The position numbers and the translations under genes were made by a program. From Granulosicoccus sp963833195 (GTDB taxonomy: Bacteria > Pseudomonadota > Gammaproteobacteria > Granulosicoccales > Granulosicoccaceae): a stretch of DNA of 64,000 bases. Below the pieces are notes generated by a model. That model worked only from the letters and a program-made list of their open reading frames with translations. It was not told the origin of the DNA and did not search any database. Numbering within the stretch: position 1 is the first letter of the stretch; each line of letters begins with the position of its first letter. Below, in pieces: positions 34,511-42,530 of the stretch. The stretch lies in assembly GCA_963833195.1 (NCBI GenBank), contig CAWHXF010000028.1, positions 1,364,001-1,428,000 of the forward strand, read 5' to 3'.

Positions 34511-35626
34511 CCATCGCGGGCTCGGCGGCACGGGCTCCCCGTACCCGAGCCGCGCGAGCATCTGCACGGTGCCGCCTTCGGGTGCCAGCATCTCGTGCAC
34601 GCGTTGGCGGTACGGCACCATCTCGGGGTACTCCTGCAATGCCTGGCTGATGGGGTGCAACGCCACGCCGGTCGGGGTGGTGGCGAGGTGAATGCGCATC
34701 CAGTCGCGCCCCGCGTTCAACTGATCGCTGCGCGAGTTCGTCGCCGACACGGTCCACACATGCGCCATCGCGGTGTCGGTGTTCTCCAGCACCGCCTCGA
34801 AACCCTGTCGGTAGGCGGAGGAGCTTCGGTCGACGGCGCTCTCGCGCGTGAACAGGCCGAGACCCGACAGCACCTCGAAGAGTCGTCCGGAGAAGTCGAT
34901 GCCGTCCGGCTCGGCCTCGATCTCGCGCTTGCCGATGCGAAAGAGATCCACGCTCTCCCGATAGGTGCGCGGCGTCTCGACCTCGAGCGCGAGCGCCTCG
35001 CTGGTCAGCCGGCGCAGCGCGCGGACCGACTCCGGCGCGACGCTGCCGCCCACCCGACTGCCGTGGATGGCGGCGGCCCTCGCCATGTCGATGACGCTTC
35101 CGGGCACCTCGCGCGTCGTGTCGAAGGGCTCCTTGTGGCTGCGCCGCGCCATCACGCTGTCGAACAGCGGATCGGACGCCAGGGTGGAATCCGCCCGGAA
35201 GGTCGCCGTCGCGACGGGACGCTCATCGAGCAGCGCCTCCGGATCACCGCCCTCCGGGAAGGGCTCGACGGTGACGGCGTGGCCGTCGGCAGCGGCGGCG
35301 AGCGCCATCAGCTCCACGAAGCAGCCGAGCCCGATCGTGATCTGGCGCGCGAACGGGTCGGTGTGCGGCAGCTGACGCGTCGTGTCGACGTACAGCGTGA
35401 CCCGGTCGGGCACCGACAGATCGACCGTCCAGGGCTGGCGGTTGTGCGGGTTGGGGCACAGGATGGCGTACGACAGCGCGCGCCGACGCGGCTCGGTGTA
35501 CAGCGAGCCCGCCTCGAGCCAGGGCGCCAGGGCGGTGGTGGGCGTCGGCCTCAGAACGGTGCAGCCCGGGGTCGCCGCCAGGACGGCGCCGCCGCCGATG
35601 ACCTTCAGGAAGTCGCGCTTGTTCAT
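34478..35626 (-). CDS. Tat-exported nitroreductase-like (Acg-type) flavoprotein
   Basis: 382-residue protein of the Acg/nitroreductase-like group. The N terminus NKRDFLKVIGGGAVLAATPGC combines a twin-basic Tat-type motif (KR instead of RR) with a lipobox-like Cys, so it is probably an exported lipoprotein. Later segments RALSYAILCPNPHNRQPW and MARRSHKEPFD match the FMN phosphate-binding and nitroreductase N-terminal patterns, and the C-terminal WMRIHLATTPTGVALHPISQ matches the family. The substrate is unknown. It is divergent from a LysR gene, the classical arrangement for control by that regulator. Confidence 0.8.
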   Translation of the reverse strand: MNKRDFLKVIGGGAVLAATPGCTVLRPTPTTALAPWLEAGSLYTEPRRRALSYAILCPNPHNRQPWTVDLSVPDRVTLYVDTTRQLPHTDPFARQITIGLGCFVELMALAAAADGHAVTVEPFPEGGDPEALLDERPVATATFRADSTLASDPLFDSVMARRSHKEPFDTTREVPGSVIDMARAAAIHGSRVGGSVAPESVRALRRLTSEALALEVETPRTYRESVDLFRIGKREIEAEPDGIDFSGRLFEVLSGLGLFTRESAVDRSSSAYRQGFEAVLENTDTAMAHVWTVSATNSRSDQLNAGRDWMRIHLATTPTGVALHPISQALQEYPEMVPYRQRVHEMLAPEGGTVQMLARLGYGEPVPPSPRWSLDAVLARRG

Positions 35627-35795
35627 GATCTTCGCCCCGATACCGTCGCCGTCGTGGTGCATCGAGTATCGACAGCGGAGCGTCCGCGCGACGCATCCGG
35701 AACCGTATACGAGCCATGCGTTCCTGCATGCCCAGTCCCGAGGTCGCCGATCGCGTACCTTGGTGCCATGAACGCACACGCCGGGACGCCATAGC

Positions 35796-36731
35796 TTGGG
35801 CGCAGGACGCAAGGGCGGATCCGCGATCGCGGGCGACTTCGACTGGGGGCTTATCCGCTCGTTTCTCGCCGTCATGGAGGCGGGCAGCCTGTCGGGCGCC
35901 GCCCGCGCGTTGTCCGGCACCCAGCCGACGCTCGGGCGGCATATCGAAACGCTCGAGCATCAGCTCGGCAAGGTGCTGTTCGAGCGCACCGGGCGCGGGC
36001 TGCAACCGACCGCGGACGCGCTGGCGATTGCCGATGCCGCGCGGCGCATGCGCGACGGTGCGGACGGACTCTCGCGCGCGCTCGCCGGCAGGGGCACGCG
36101 CTCGCGTCCCTTCGTGCGCATCGCCGCGAGTCGGCAGGTGGCCCTGCAGCTGTTGCCGGATCTCGTGCGGCGCCTGCAGGGCCAGGCCCCGGACGTCGAC
36201 ATCGGCATCGTGGCATCGGACGGCATCAGCAACCTGCTGCGGCGCGAGGCGGACATCGCGATCCGGAACGTGCGGCCCGAACAGTCCAGCCTGATCGCGA
36301 AACGCGTCGGCGAGTTCCGCGTGCGGGCGTACGCCTCGCACGCCTACCTGCAGCGCCACGGCACGCCCGGCGACGTGTCGGAGCTGTTGACGCATCGGCT
36401 CGTAGGCGGCGACAGGGACGCGGAGTTCCATCGCGGGCTGGAGCGCGCGGTGCGTCGACACGGGCTGGAGCCGGCGGACGCACGCGTCGCGGTGCGCAGC
36501 GACGACTACGCCACGCAGTTCGCGGCCGTACGTGCGGGGCTCGGCATCGGGTTCTCTCTGGATCGGCTGATCGAGCGGCACGAGGAGCTCGTCACGCTCG
36601 ACATCGACCCGGGGCTGCCGACGCTGCCGGCCTGGCTCACGGTGCACCGGGAGATCCGCACCGCACCCGCGATCCGCCTGGTGTACGACGAGCTGGCACG
36701 CTTCCTCAAGGAGACGCTGACACGCCGGTGA
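35796..36731 (+). CDS. LysR-family transcriptional regulator
   Basis: 311-residue regulator with the N-terminal winged HTH FDWGLIRSFLAVMEAGSLSG, AARALSGTQPTLGRHIETLE, and a periplasmic-binding-like effector domain (RPFVRIAASRQVALQLLPDL to the C terminus). It probably controls the divergent nitroreductase-like gene across the 169-base gap, which contains TCGATACTCGAT on the minus strand (35661-35672). No ATG fits; TTG 35796 is the most upstream start. Its last 26 bases overlap the convergent NUDIX gene. Confidence 0.88.
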   Translation: MGAGRKGGSAIAGDFDWGLIRSFLAVMEAGSLSGAARALSGTQPTLGRHIETLEHQLGKVLFERTGRGLQPTADALAIADAARRMRDGADGLSRALAGRGTRSRPFVRIAASRQVALQLLPDLVRRLQGQAPDVDIGIVASDGISNLLRREADIAIRNVRPEQSSLIAKRVGEFRVRAYASHAYLQRHGTPGDVSELLTHRLVGGDRDAEFHRGLERAVRRHGLEPADARVAVRSDDYATQFAAVRAGLGIGFSLDRLIERHEELVTLDIDPGLPTLPAWLTVHREIRTAPAIRLVYDELARFLKETLTRR

Positions 36732-37143
36732 CGGGCCGCACGCCCTGCTCCGCCAGCGAGCGCAGCGGCGGAAACAGAGGCTCCGGCAACGCGTCCCACG
36801 CGTGCCACTCCCACCCCTCGCACTTGTCGGGCTCGAGGTTCTCCACCTGCGCGCTGTCGGCCGCCGTGGCCTGCACGAAGAGCGTCACGTAGTGCCGGTC
36901 CACCTCGCTGAACACGTTCGCGGTGAAGCCGAGGTGGCGCACGTCGGCGACGACGAGCCCCGTCTCCTCGGCCACCTCGCGCACGGCGCAGTCCGCTATC
37001 GATTCGCCGGGCTCCAGGTGCCCGCCCGGCAGCGCCCACGTGCCGCTGCCGTGCGCGCCCTTGCGCAGGCCGAGCAGCACTCGCCCGTCGGCGCGCGCGA
37101 TCAGCACGCCCACTCCCACCCGTACGTCCACGCTCGTCTCCAT
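36706..37143 (-). CDS. NUDIX hydrolase
   Basis: 145-residue pyrophosphohydrolase. The Nudix box GGHLEPGESIADCAVREVAEETGL (as GGHLEPGES, then REVAEETGL) is complete, preceded by VGVLIARADGRVLLGLRKGA and GTWALPGG. The layout resembles small dNTP/8-oxo-dGTP or CTP-type enzymes (NudG/MutT group), but the nucleotide is not predictable. ATG 37143 fits the start of the fold; an in-frame upstream extension crosses the TetR promoter region. It overlaps the 3' end of the lysR gene by 26 bases, tail to tail. Confidence 0.88.
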   Translation of the reverse strand: METSVDVRVGVGVLIARADGRVLLGLRKGAHGSGTWALPGGHLEPGESIADCAVREVAEETGLVVADVRHLGFTANVFSEVDRHYVTLFVQATAADSAQVENLEPDKCEGWEWHAWDALPEPLFPPLRSLAEQGVRPVTGVSASP

Positions 37144-37254
37144 CGTGAGGCGAGTCGTCCGTTCGCCCGGACACGCATCATGCCGGAGCGAGGCCGGCGC
37201 GCTTCCAGGGACATGCGCTCGCCGTTCCGAAGGGGTGAACGCAGCTTTGCGACA

Positions 37255-37278
37255 ATAAGGAAACGAACGTTCCCTTAT
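37255..37278. promoter_or_regulatory. Probable TetR operator, 24-bp near-perfect palindrome
   Basis: The sequence ATAAGGAAACGAACGTTCCCTTAT in two halves (ATAAGGAAACGA / ACGTTCCCTTAT) is palindromic except at positions 7/18 and the two centre bases. It ends 17 bases before the TetR ATG at 37296 and lies in a locally AT-rich patch, as expected for an autoregulatory operator of the tetR-SDR operon. Confidence 0.8.
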
Positions 37279-37295
37279 GCGGGTAGAGTGGCGCC

Positions 37296-37925
37296 ATGGC
37301 TCGTCCCCGCACATTCGATACCGACCACGCCCTGCAATGCGTCCGCGATGCGTTCTGGTCGGCCGGCGTGCACGCGACGTCCATCGGTGACCTGTCCGCG
37401 GCCACCGGCCTGACCGTCGGCAGCCTGTACAAGGCCTTCGAGAGCAAGGGCGCGCTGCTGGCGCGCGTGCTGGACGACTACCTCGAACACGGCCTGCGCT
37501 GGACCACGGAGCTGCTGGGTTCGCGCGATGCGCCGCTCGACGGCATCGAGGCGTGGCTGCGCGCGGTGGCGGACGCCGCCAGCGCGGACTCGCCCACGCG
37601 CGGCTGCTTCGCGGTGCAGTGCGCCGCAGAGCTTGCCGAGACCGATGCGGCCGTGCGCGCGCGTCTGTCCGTGCACGATGCCGCGCTGCACGCGCTGGTG
37701 CGCGACCGCCTCGCCGCCGCGAACGACGGCGCGGCCACCTGGCTCGACCCCGACGCGTTCGCGCGCGTGCTCACCACCCTCGTGAACGGCCTGCAGCTGC
37801 AGGCCCGCAAGGGGGTGTCGCACGCGGACGCGCACGCGCTCGTCACGACCACGATGTCGCTGCTGCGACCCACCTCCGCGGGTGCGATCCCGCCTCTCCC
37901 CAAACGGAAACCCCGAACCTCATGA
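37296..37925 (+). CDS. TetR-family transcriptional regulator
   Basis: 209-residue repressor. The N-terminal HTH reads ARPRTFDTDHALQCVRDAFW, SAGVHATSIGDLSAATGLTV and GSLYKAFESKGALLARVL, the AcuR/NemR-like subgroup pattern. The C-terminal ligand domain has TRGCFAVQCAAELAETDAAV, with two Cys that could sense electrophiles as in NemR (inference). Its stop overlaps the ATG of the SDR gene (ATGA), so regulator and oxidoreductase are one operon under the palindrome at 37255-37278. Confidence 0.92.
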   Translation: MARPRTFDTDHALQCVRDAFWSAGVHATSIGDLSAATGLTVGSLYKAFESKGALLARVLDDYLEHGLRWTTELLGSRDAPLDGIEAWLRAVADAASADSPTRGCFAVQCAAELAETDAAVRARLSVHDAALHALVRDRLAAANDGAATWLDPDAFARVLTTLVNGLQLQARKGVSHADAHALVTTTMSLLRPTSAGAIPPLPKRKPRTS

Positions 37926-38662
37926 ACCGATTCACCGACAAGTACATCCTCGTCACCGGCGGCACGGGCGGCATCGGCCGCGCCACCGCCGAGCGCCTCG
38001 TCGCCGAGGGCGCGACGGTGCTGGTCACCGGCCGGAACGCTTCGAAGATCGCCGAGATCGAGGGCATCGAGCGCATGCACGCCGTCGCCAACGACGCGGC
38101 CGAGCCCGCGGGCGCCGAGGCGCTCGTCGCGGCCATCGACGAGCACCTGGGCGGTCGCCTGGACGGCATCTTCCTGAACGCGGGCTACGGCGGCTTCGCG
38201 CCCGTTGGCGAGATAGCCGCGGCCGACTTCGACCGCATGATGAACACCAACGTGCGCGGTCCTCTGCTGCAACTGAATGCCCTGGCCCCGAAACTCGCCG
38301 ACGGCGGTGCCATCGTCTTCAACACCTCCATCGTCAACGAGATGAAGATGCCGGGCTCGTCCGTCTACGCGGCCACCAAGGGCGCGTTGCGCTCGGCCAT
38401 GAACGCGGTGTCGGCCGAGATGGCGGCGCGCGGGATCCGCGTGAACGCGGTCAGCCCGGGCCCGATAGAGACCGGTTTCTTCGACGCCACGGGCATGTCC
38501 GAGGAGCAGATCGCGGGCTTCGGCGAGCAGATCCTTTCGCAGGTGCCGCTAGGCCGCTTCGGCGATCCGAGCGAGATCGCCGCGGCGGTCGCGTTCCTGC
38601 TCTCCGGCGATGCGAGCTTCGTGCACTCGCACGAGCTGGTGGTCGATGGGGGGATGAGCTGA
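37922..38662 (+). CDS. Short-chain dehydrogenase/reductase
   Basis: 246-residue classical SDR. Cofactor motif VTGGTGGIG (TGxxxGxG), NAG motif FLNAGYGG, catalytic Ser in FNTSIVNEMK, and Tyr-x-x-x-Lys in VYAATKGALR, with NAVSPGPIETGF and the C-terminal HELVVDGGMS. It uses NADP or NAD to reduce a carbonyl compound; TetR-SDR operons like this often detoxify quinones or aldehydes, which is inference here. Start ATG 37922 overlaps the tetR stop by four bases. Confidence 0.93.
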   Translation: MNRFTDKYILVTGGTGGIGRATAERLVAEGATVLVTGRNASKIAEIEGIERMHAVANDAAEPAGAEALVAAIDEHLGGRLDGIFLNAGYGGFAPVGEIAAADFDRMMNTNVRGPLLQLNALAPKLADGGAIVFNTSIVNEMKMPGSSVYAATKGALRSAMNAVSAEMAARGIRVNAVSPGPIETGFFDATGMSEEQIAGFGEQILSQVPLGRFGDPSEIAAAVAFLLSGDASFVHSHELVVDGGMS

Positions 38663-38679
38663 GGGGTCGGGCGGCGACG

Positions 38680-38703
38680 AAATCGATACTCGAGTAACGA
38701 TTT
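38680..38703. repeat. 24-bp near-palindrome, copy 1 of a dispersed element
   Basis: AAATCGATACTC/GAGTAACGATTT is palindromic at 22 of 24 positions. It lies 18 bases after the SDR stop and could act as a hairpin terminator, but a related palindrome occurs at 39459-39478 and the core TCGATACTCGAG recurs exactly at 63954-63965, suggesting an intergenic repeat family. Confidence 0.7.
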
Positions 38704-38834
38704 CGAGCCGCTCGGAGCATCCGGTTCGTCGATGGCCGGACGAGCAGCCGCGACGTAGCGGCCATGGTTGCAGAGGCGACGCCCACGGATCAGGATGTCC
38801 GTACGGCGTGCCGCACGCTTCCGGACCACCTGCG

Positions 38835-39446
38835 ATGAACAGCACCGCGCACGCTATCGACGCTTCGACGAACAAGGACGGCCGAATGACGGTCGACGAG
38901 TTCGTCGCCTGGTCCGAGCGCCAACCGGACGGGACGCGGCACGAGCTCGTCGACGGTCGCCCCGTCGAGATGCAGGCCGAGCGCAACCGGCATGCGCTCG
39001 TCAAGGCCGAGACGTGGAGTCTGCTACGCGACGCGGTGCGAGCGGCGGGGCTGCCTTGCACCGTGCTGCCGGACGGAGTGACCGTCGCGGTCGACGATGT
39101 CCGTGCGCGCCGTCCGGACGTTGCGATGCAGTGCGAGGGCGATGTCGATCCGGACGCGCTCACGTGCGACGCGCCGCTGCTCCTCGTCGAAGTCGCCTCG
39201 CCGTCGACCGCACCCGTCGACACCACCTCGAAGCTCGCCGAGCACATGGGTCTCGACAGCGTCATGCACTGCCTCGTCATCGATCCCGACGCGCGTCTTG
39301 CCTACCACCACTCGCGGACGTCGGCCGAAGGGGACATCCTGACCCGCATCGTCACCGAAGGAGCGTTGAAGCTCGAGCCGCCGGGCATATCGATCGGCCT
39401 GGCGCAGTGTTTCGCCGAGGTCGATCTGTTGGAGCGAGGCTCGTGA
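38835..39446 (+). CDS. Uma2-family (DUF820) putative endonuclease
   Basis: 203-residue protein of the PD-(D/E)XK superfamily. Visible pattern: MTVDEFVAWSERQPDGTRHE, LVDGRPVEMQAE (Glu), VRARRPDVAMQ (PD Asp) and LLLVEVASPSTAPVD (E-x-A/K), with HCLVIDPDARLAYHH later. The canonical Lys is replaced by Ala (VEVASPS), common in Uma2 members. Uma2 proteins are abundant in cyanobacteria and mobile contexts; their function is unknown. The gene is isolated, flanked on both sides by related palindromes (38680-38703, 39459-39478), possibly a small mobile unit. Confidence 0.83.
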   Translation: MNSTAHAIDASTNKDGRMTVDEFVAWSERQPDGTRHELVDGRPVEMQAERNRHALVKAETWSLLRDAVRAAGLPCTVLPDGVTVAVDDVRARRPDVAMQCEGDVDPDALTCDAPLLLVEVASPSTAPVDTTSKLAEHMGLDSVMHCLVIDPDARLAYHHSRTSAEGDILTRIVTEGALKLEPPGISIGLAQCFAEVDLLERGS

Positions 39447-39458
39447 GCTCGCACGTAG

Positions 39459-39478
39459 ATCGTTACTCGAATAACGAT
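39459..39478. repeat. Palindrome related to the one at 38680, copy 2
   Basis: ATCGTTACTCGAATAACGAT has perfect 7-base arms (ATCGTTA/TAACGAT) around CTCGAA. It differs from copy 1 mainly in the arm (CGTTA versus CGATA) and lies 12 bases after the Uma2 stop, so the Uma2 gene is bracketed by the two copies. Confidence 0.7.
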
Positions 39479-39528
39479 TCCGGCAAGGCGAGAGGCCTGC
39501 GATCGCATCGGCCCGCACGGTTCCGGCC

Positions 39529-39843
39529 ATGACGCGCGAGGATCGTCGCAGCCTGGCCTGGCATGAGGCGGTTTCGCAAAAACTGCGCGAGGATCCGGAC
39601 ACCACGCTCGGCAGTGCGCGCCGCTACGTCGCGAGATGGAGCCACGAGGGTTCGTCGGGCGAAGCCTTGCTCGAAAGATGGAAGACCTGGCTGACGCTCC
39701 CGATACCCGATCTTGCCTCGCTCATGCTCGATCCCGGCCCGCTCGGTCGCGAGATGCGCCAGGTCTCGCCGTTCGCCGGCGTGCTGAGCGCCCCGGAACG
39801 CGCGCAAGTGCTGGCAAGGTTCCGCGAGACGGAGTCTGCTTGA
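39529..39843 (+). CDS. Small protein paired with a nucleotidyltransferase, possible antitoxin
   Basis: 104-residue soluble protein, MTREDRRSLAWHEAVSQKLR then PDTTLGSARRYVARWSHEGS and a Trp-containing segment LLERWKTWLTLPIPDLASLM. I do not recognise a named family, but small helical proteins of this type precede DUF6036-like nucleotidyltransferases and are presumed to be their cognate partner. The stop overlaps the TTG of the next gene (TTGA), so the two are coupled. Function is inferred from context only. Confidence 0.7.
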   Translation: MTREDRRSLAWHEAVSQKLREDPDTTLGSARRYVARWSHEGSSGEALLERWKTWLTLPIPDLASLMLDPGPLGREMRQVSPFAGVLSAPERAQVLARFRETESA

Positions 39844-40388
39844 AGCCTGCGGAGTTCGATCATGCGATACGCGCGGCGGGCTCGATCCTCGGTGCCGATG
39901 AGGTGCTGGTCATCGGCAGTCAGGCCATTCACGCCACCCTTCAGCCACCGTTCCCCGAAGCCGAGCGATCCATCGAGGTCGACATCGCCAGTCTCGGAAA
40001 GGACGCCGAATCCATGGCCGATCTGCTCGACGGCTCCATCGGCGAGCTTTCGGTGTTCCAGTCCACCTTCGGCTACTACGCCCAGGGAGTGACGGCCGAT
40101 ACCGCCGTGCTGCCGTCGGGCTGGCGCAAGCGACTCGTGCCGTACCGCACCGCGGGCACGAACGGCGTCACCGCGCTGTGCCTTGAGGCACACGATCTCT
40201 GGATCTCGAAAGCCGTCGCCGCTCGGGACAAGGACCGGGACTTCTGCGCCGCGATGTTCGCGCACGGTCTCGTCGATCCGGACGTTCTCCGTGCGCGGCT
40301 GCGCAAGGTGCGCAGGCTCGCACCGGAGGTTCGAGACCTGGTCGCCGCGGCGATAGGACGAGGCATCGACGGCGCAAGCGTTCGTTGA
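39840..40388 (+). CDS. DUF6036-like putative nucleotidyltransferase
   Basis: 182-residue protein with the minimal nucleotidyltransferase pattern: VLVIGSQAIHATLQ (GS motif) and, 20 residues later, SIEVDIASL (acidic residues that hold Mg-NTP). The C-terminal part has GVTALCLEAHDLWISKAVAAR, then KDRDFCAAMFAHGLVD, typical of DUF6036/AbiEii-related folds. Such proteins act as toxins that modify tRNA or partner proteins in toxin-antitoxin-like modules. TTG 39840 is used because no ATG fits and it overlaps the upstream stop by three bases. Confidence 0.75.
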   Translation: MKPAEFDHAIRAAGSILGADEVLVIGSQAIHATLQPPFPEAERSIEVDIASLGKDAESMADLLDGSIGELSVFQSTFGYYAQGVTADTAVLPSGWRKRLVPYRTAGTNGVTALCLEAHDLWISKAVAARDKDRDFCAAMFAHGLVDPDVLRARLRKVRRLAPEVRDLVAAAIGRGIDGASVR

Positions 40389-40406
40389 CCTGACACCAAC
40401 CGCTCG

Positions 40407-41346
40407 CTACCGGCACTCGTCCGCCCCGCCCGGCCCGGCCTCGACACGCAGCACCTCGAAGCCCACGATGGACAGGTCGAGCCGAAAGTCCGCCGGTCTC
40501 TCCCAGAACAGCTCCGCGGTCGTGTCCGAGTAGACGCTCGCGGTCGGCTCGGGCACGAAGTCCGGGCCGGCACTCGCGCCAGGCAAGGTCAGCCCGTCCG
40601 CGCCGACGAAGCAGGCGAGCGCGCCGTCGCTGCCGACCCCGCAGCCGACCGTGCCCGCGAAGCGCGTGCCGATGTCGAACGCGACGTACGGCCCCGCCGC
40701 CTCGGCCGCCCGCGCCGCGGCGACGATGTCGGCGTTCGAGTCGGCGCTCGCATCCGTCACCGGGTTCGCGATGCAGTCGGCGCGTCCGCTTGCGTCGATT
40801 CCGCACACGAGCGCGTTGCCGAGCGCCACGTCGACGTAGGACGAGCCCGTCGGCGCGACCAGGTCGCGCGCCCCGAAGCACCGAATCCCGCCCGACACGC
40901 CGACGACGCAGTTGTCGGTGCGATCGGACGCCACGGCGATCGCGGGTTCAAGATCGTCCGGCACCACCGTCGAGCCGCCCCGGTTCGCACCCCAGCACGC
41001 GACCGCTCCGTCGTCGCGCACCGCGCACGCGTGCTCCGCACCGACGGACACGTCGATGTGGTTCGCATCGGGCATTGGTGGCTGTAGCCGGGCGTTGGTG
41101 GCGAGTCCCCAGCACGCGAGTCCGCCGTCGCCCCGGATGCGGCGTCAGGACCGTGCGGAACGCCTCGACGGCGCAGCGTACCCCGCCCGTCGTGTCGAGT
41201 GCGCATACCGCACCGGGCGTGACCGACACGTCGGTGAAGGGTGCCGTGTCGGACGGCTCGAGCGGCTGGCCGCTGACGATCCCGGGAAGCCAGGCGGGCG
41301 TGGCTGCGAGTGCGAGGAGGACGCGAGAAATGTTCCGTGCACGCAT
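40407..41346 (-). CDS. Secreted RCC1-like repeat protein, one apparent frameshift
   Basis: Exported protein built from RCC1-like beta-propeller repeats. The N-terminal part (from ATG 41346) has a signal peptide (ISRVLLALAATPAWLPG) and DVSVTPGAVCALDTTGGVRC; after a frame change near 41136 the second part continues with DGGLACWGLATNARLQPP, HACAVRDDGAVACWGANRGG and further CxxxxxGxxxC repeats, ending in a domain with FELFW-like TTAELFWERPADF. Removing one G from a four-base run restores a single 312-residue frame. Paired Cys in each repeat suggest disulfides. Function unknown. Confidence 0.75.
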
Positions 41347-41611
41347 CGCCCTTCAGCCTGTCGGTAGGTATGTTCGTTCCAGCCTACCGCGTTGCCGAGA
41401 GTGGCTTCGAGTCGGAATACCACGATCGGTAGCGATGTCCCGACCCACCTGGTTCCGATGGATGACCTCGGGAAGCGATTCCGCGTGTGCGACTGCGCAA
41501 GAGTCGGGGGACGGCGCCGAAGGTTCGAGTCGCTGCGTCGATCGGGCGACGAGGCAAACGCGGGAGCGCGATGCTCGACGTCAGTTGACAGTGCTCTGCC
41601 GTGTTGCTCAG

Positions 41612-42496
41612 ATGGTCACCAACGAATCGCTCCGGAGGGCCGAGACCATCGACGCTCGACCGCACCCATCACCCCGACCCAGCGGCCGGACCGCGCGCGA
41701 GCGTTTCCGTCGTGACGGCGTCGTGCACCTGCCACGTGCCTTCGACGCGTGCTGGCTCGAGATGCTCGACCGAGGCATCGAACGCGACCTCGCCGACCCC
41801 AGTCCGCGGTTCGAAGCGCGCACGGCGGGACTGTCGACAGCACGCTACTGCGAGGATTTCTGGGTCTGGTCCACGGTGCCCGAGTTCGGCGAGTTCGTGC
41901 GGCGCTCGCCGGCCGCGCGTCTGGCGGCCGAGTTGCTCGACGCCGAGCGGATCAACCTCGTCATGGACAACTGGTTCCTGCGCGAGGCGGGCGCCACGGC
42001 ACGGGCGCCCTGGCACCACGACATCGCCTACTTCGACTTCGAGGGCACGATGTGCGTGCTGTGGCTGCCGCTCGAGCGCGTCTCGCGGGGTGAAGGCATC
42101 GCGTTCGTGCGCGGCTCGCACCTCTGGGGCAAGCTGTTCCAGCGAGTCTATTTCGCCGATCACGAGGCGGCCGGCGAACCCGGCGTCGTCAACGGGCTGC
42201 GCTACGAGCCGGTGCCGGACATCGACGCCGATCCGGATGCCTACGACCTCGTCGCGTTCGACTGCGAGCCGGGCGACGCGATCTTCTTCGACATGCGCAC
42301 GCTGCACGGTTCGTCGTCGAGCACGGTGCCGCGGGCTACCCAGCGGCGCTTCACGCTCCGCATGAGCGCCGAGGACGGGCGCATCCGCTATCGGGGTGAC
42401 TGGGCGAAGGGCGAGCGTGCGCTGTTCGAGGCGGCCGGATACGCAGACGGGGACGCGATCGACGGCGCGTTCTTTCCGAGACTGTGGCCCGGGTAA
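41612..42496 (+). CDS. Phytanoyl-CoA dioxygenase (PhyH) family protein
   Basis: Fe(II)/2-oxoglutarate-dependent oxygenase of 294 residues. The iron facial triad is visible as His-x-Asp in WHHDIAYFDFEG and the distal His in MRTLHGSSSSTV; the 2-oxoglutarate Arg is probably in RRFTLRMSAED. N-terminal RFRRDGVVHLPRAFD is the usual PhyH opening. The substrate is unknown. It converges with the methylated-amine genes (35 bases between stops); a longer upstream frame is a shadow of the RCC1-like gene. Confidence 0.87.
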   Translation: MVTNESLRRAETIDARPHPSPRPSGRTARERFRRDGVVHLPRAFDACWLEMLDRGIERDLADPSPRFEARTAGLSTARYCEDFWVWSTVPEFGEFVRRSPAARLAAELLDAERINLVMDNWFLREAGATARAPWHHDIAYFDFEGTMCVLWLPLERVSRGEGIAFVRGSHLWGKLFQRVYFADHEAAGEPGVVNGLRYEPVPDIDADPDAYDLVAFDCEPGDAIFFDMRTLHGSSSSTVPRATQRRFTLRMSAEDGRIRYRGDWAKGERALFEAAGYADGDAIDGAFFPRLWPG

Positions 42497-42530
42497 GCCA
42501 ACCACCGGCTTCGCTGCGCGTGGGCCTCCG

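Noticed and set aside
35768..35794. Eight-codon mini-ORF (MNAHAGTP) before lysR as a leader peptide
   Set aside because: Too short and without attenuator-like hairpins to support a regulatory role.
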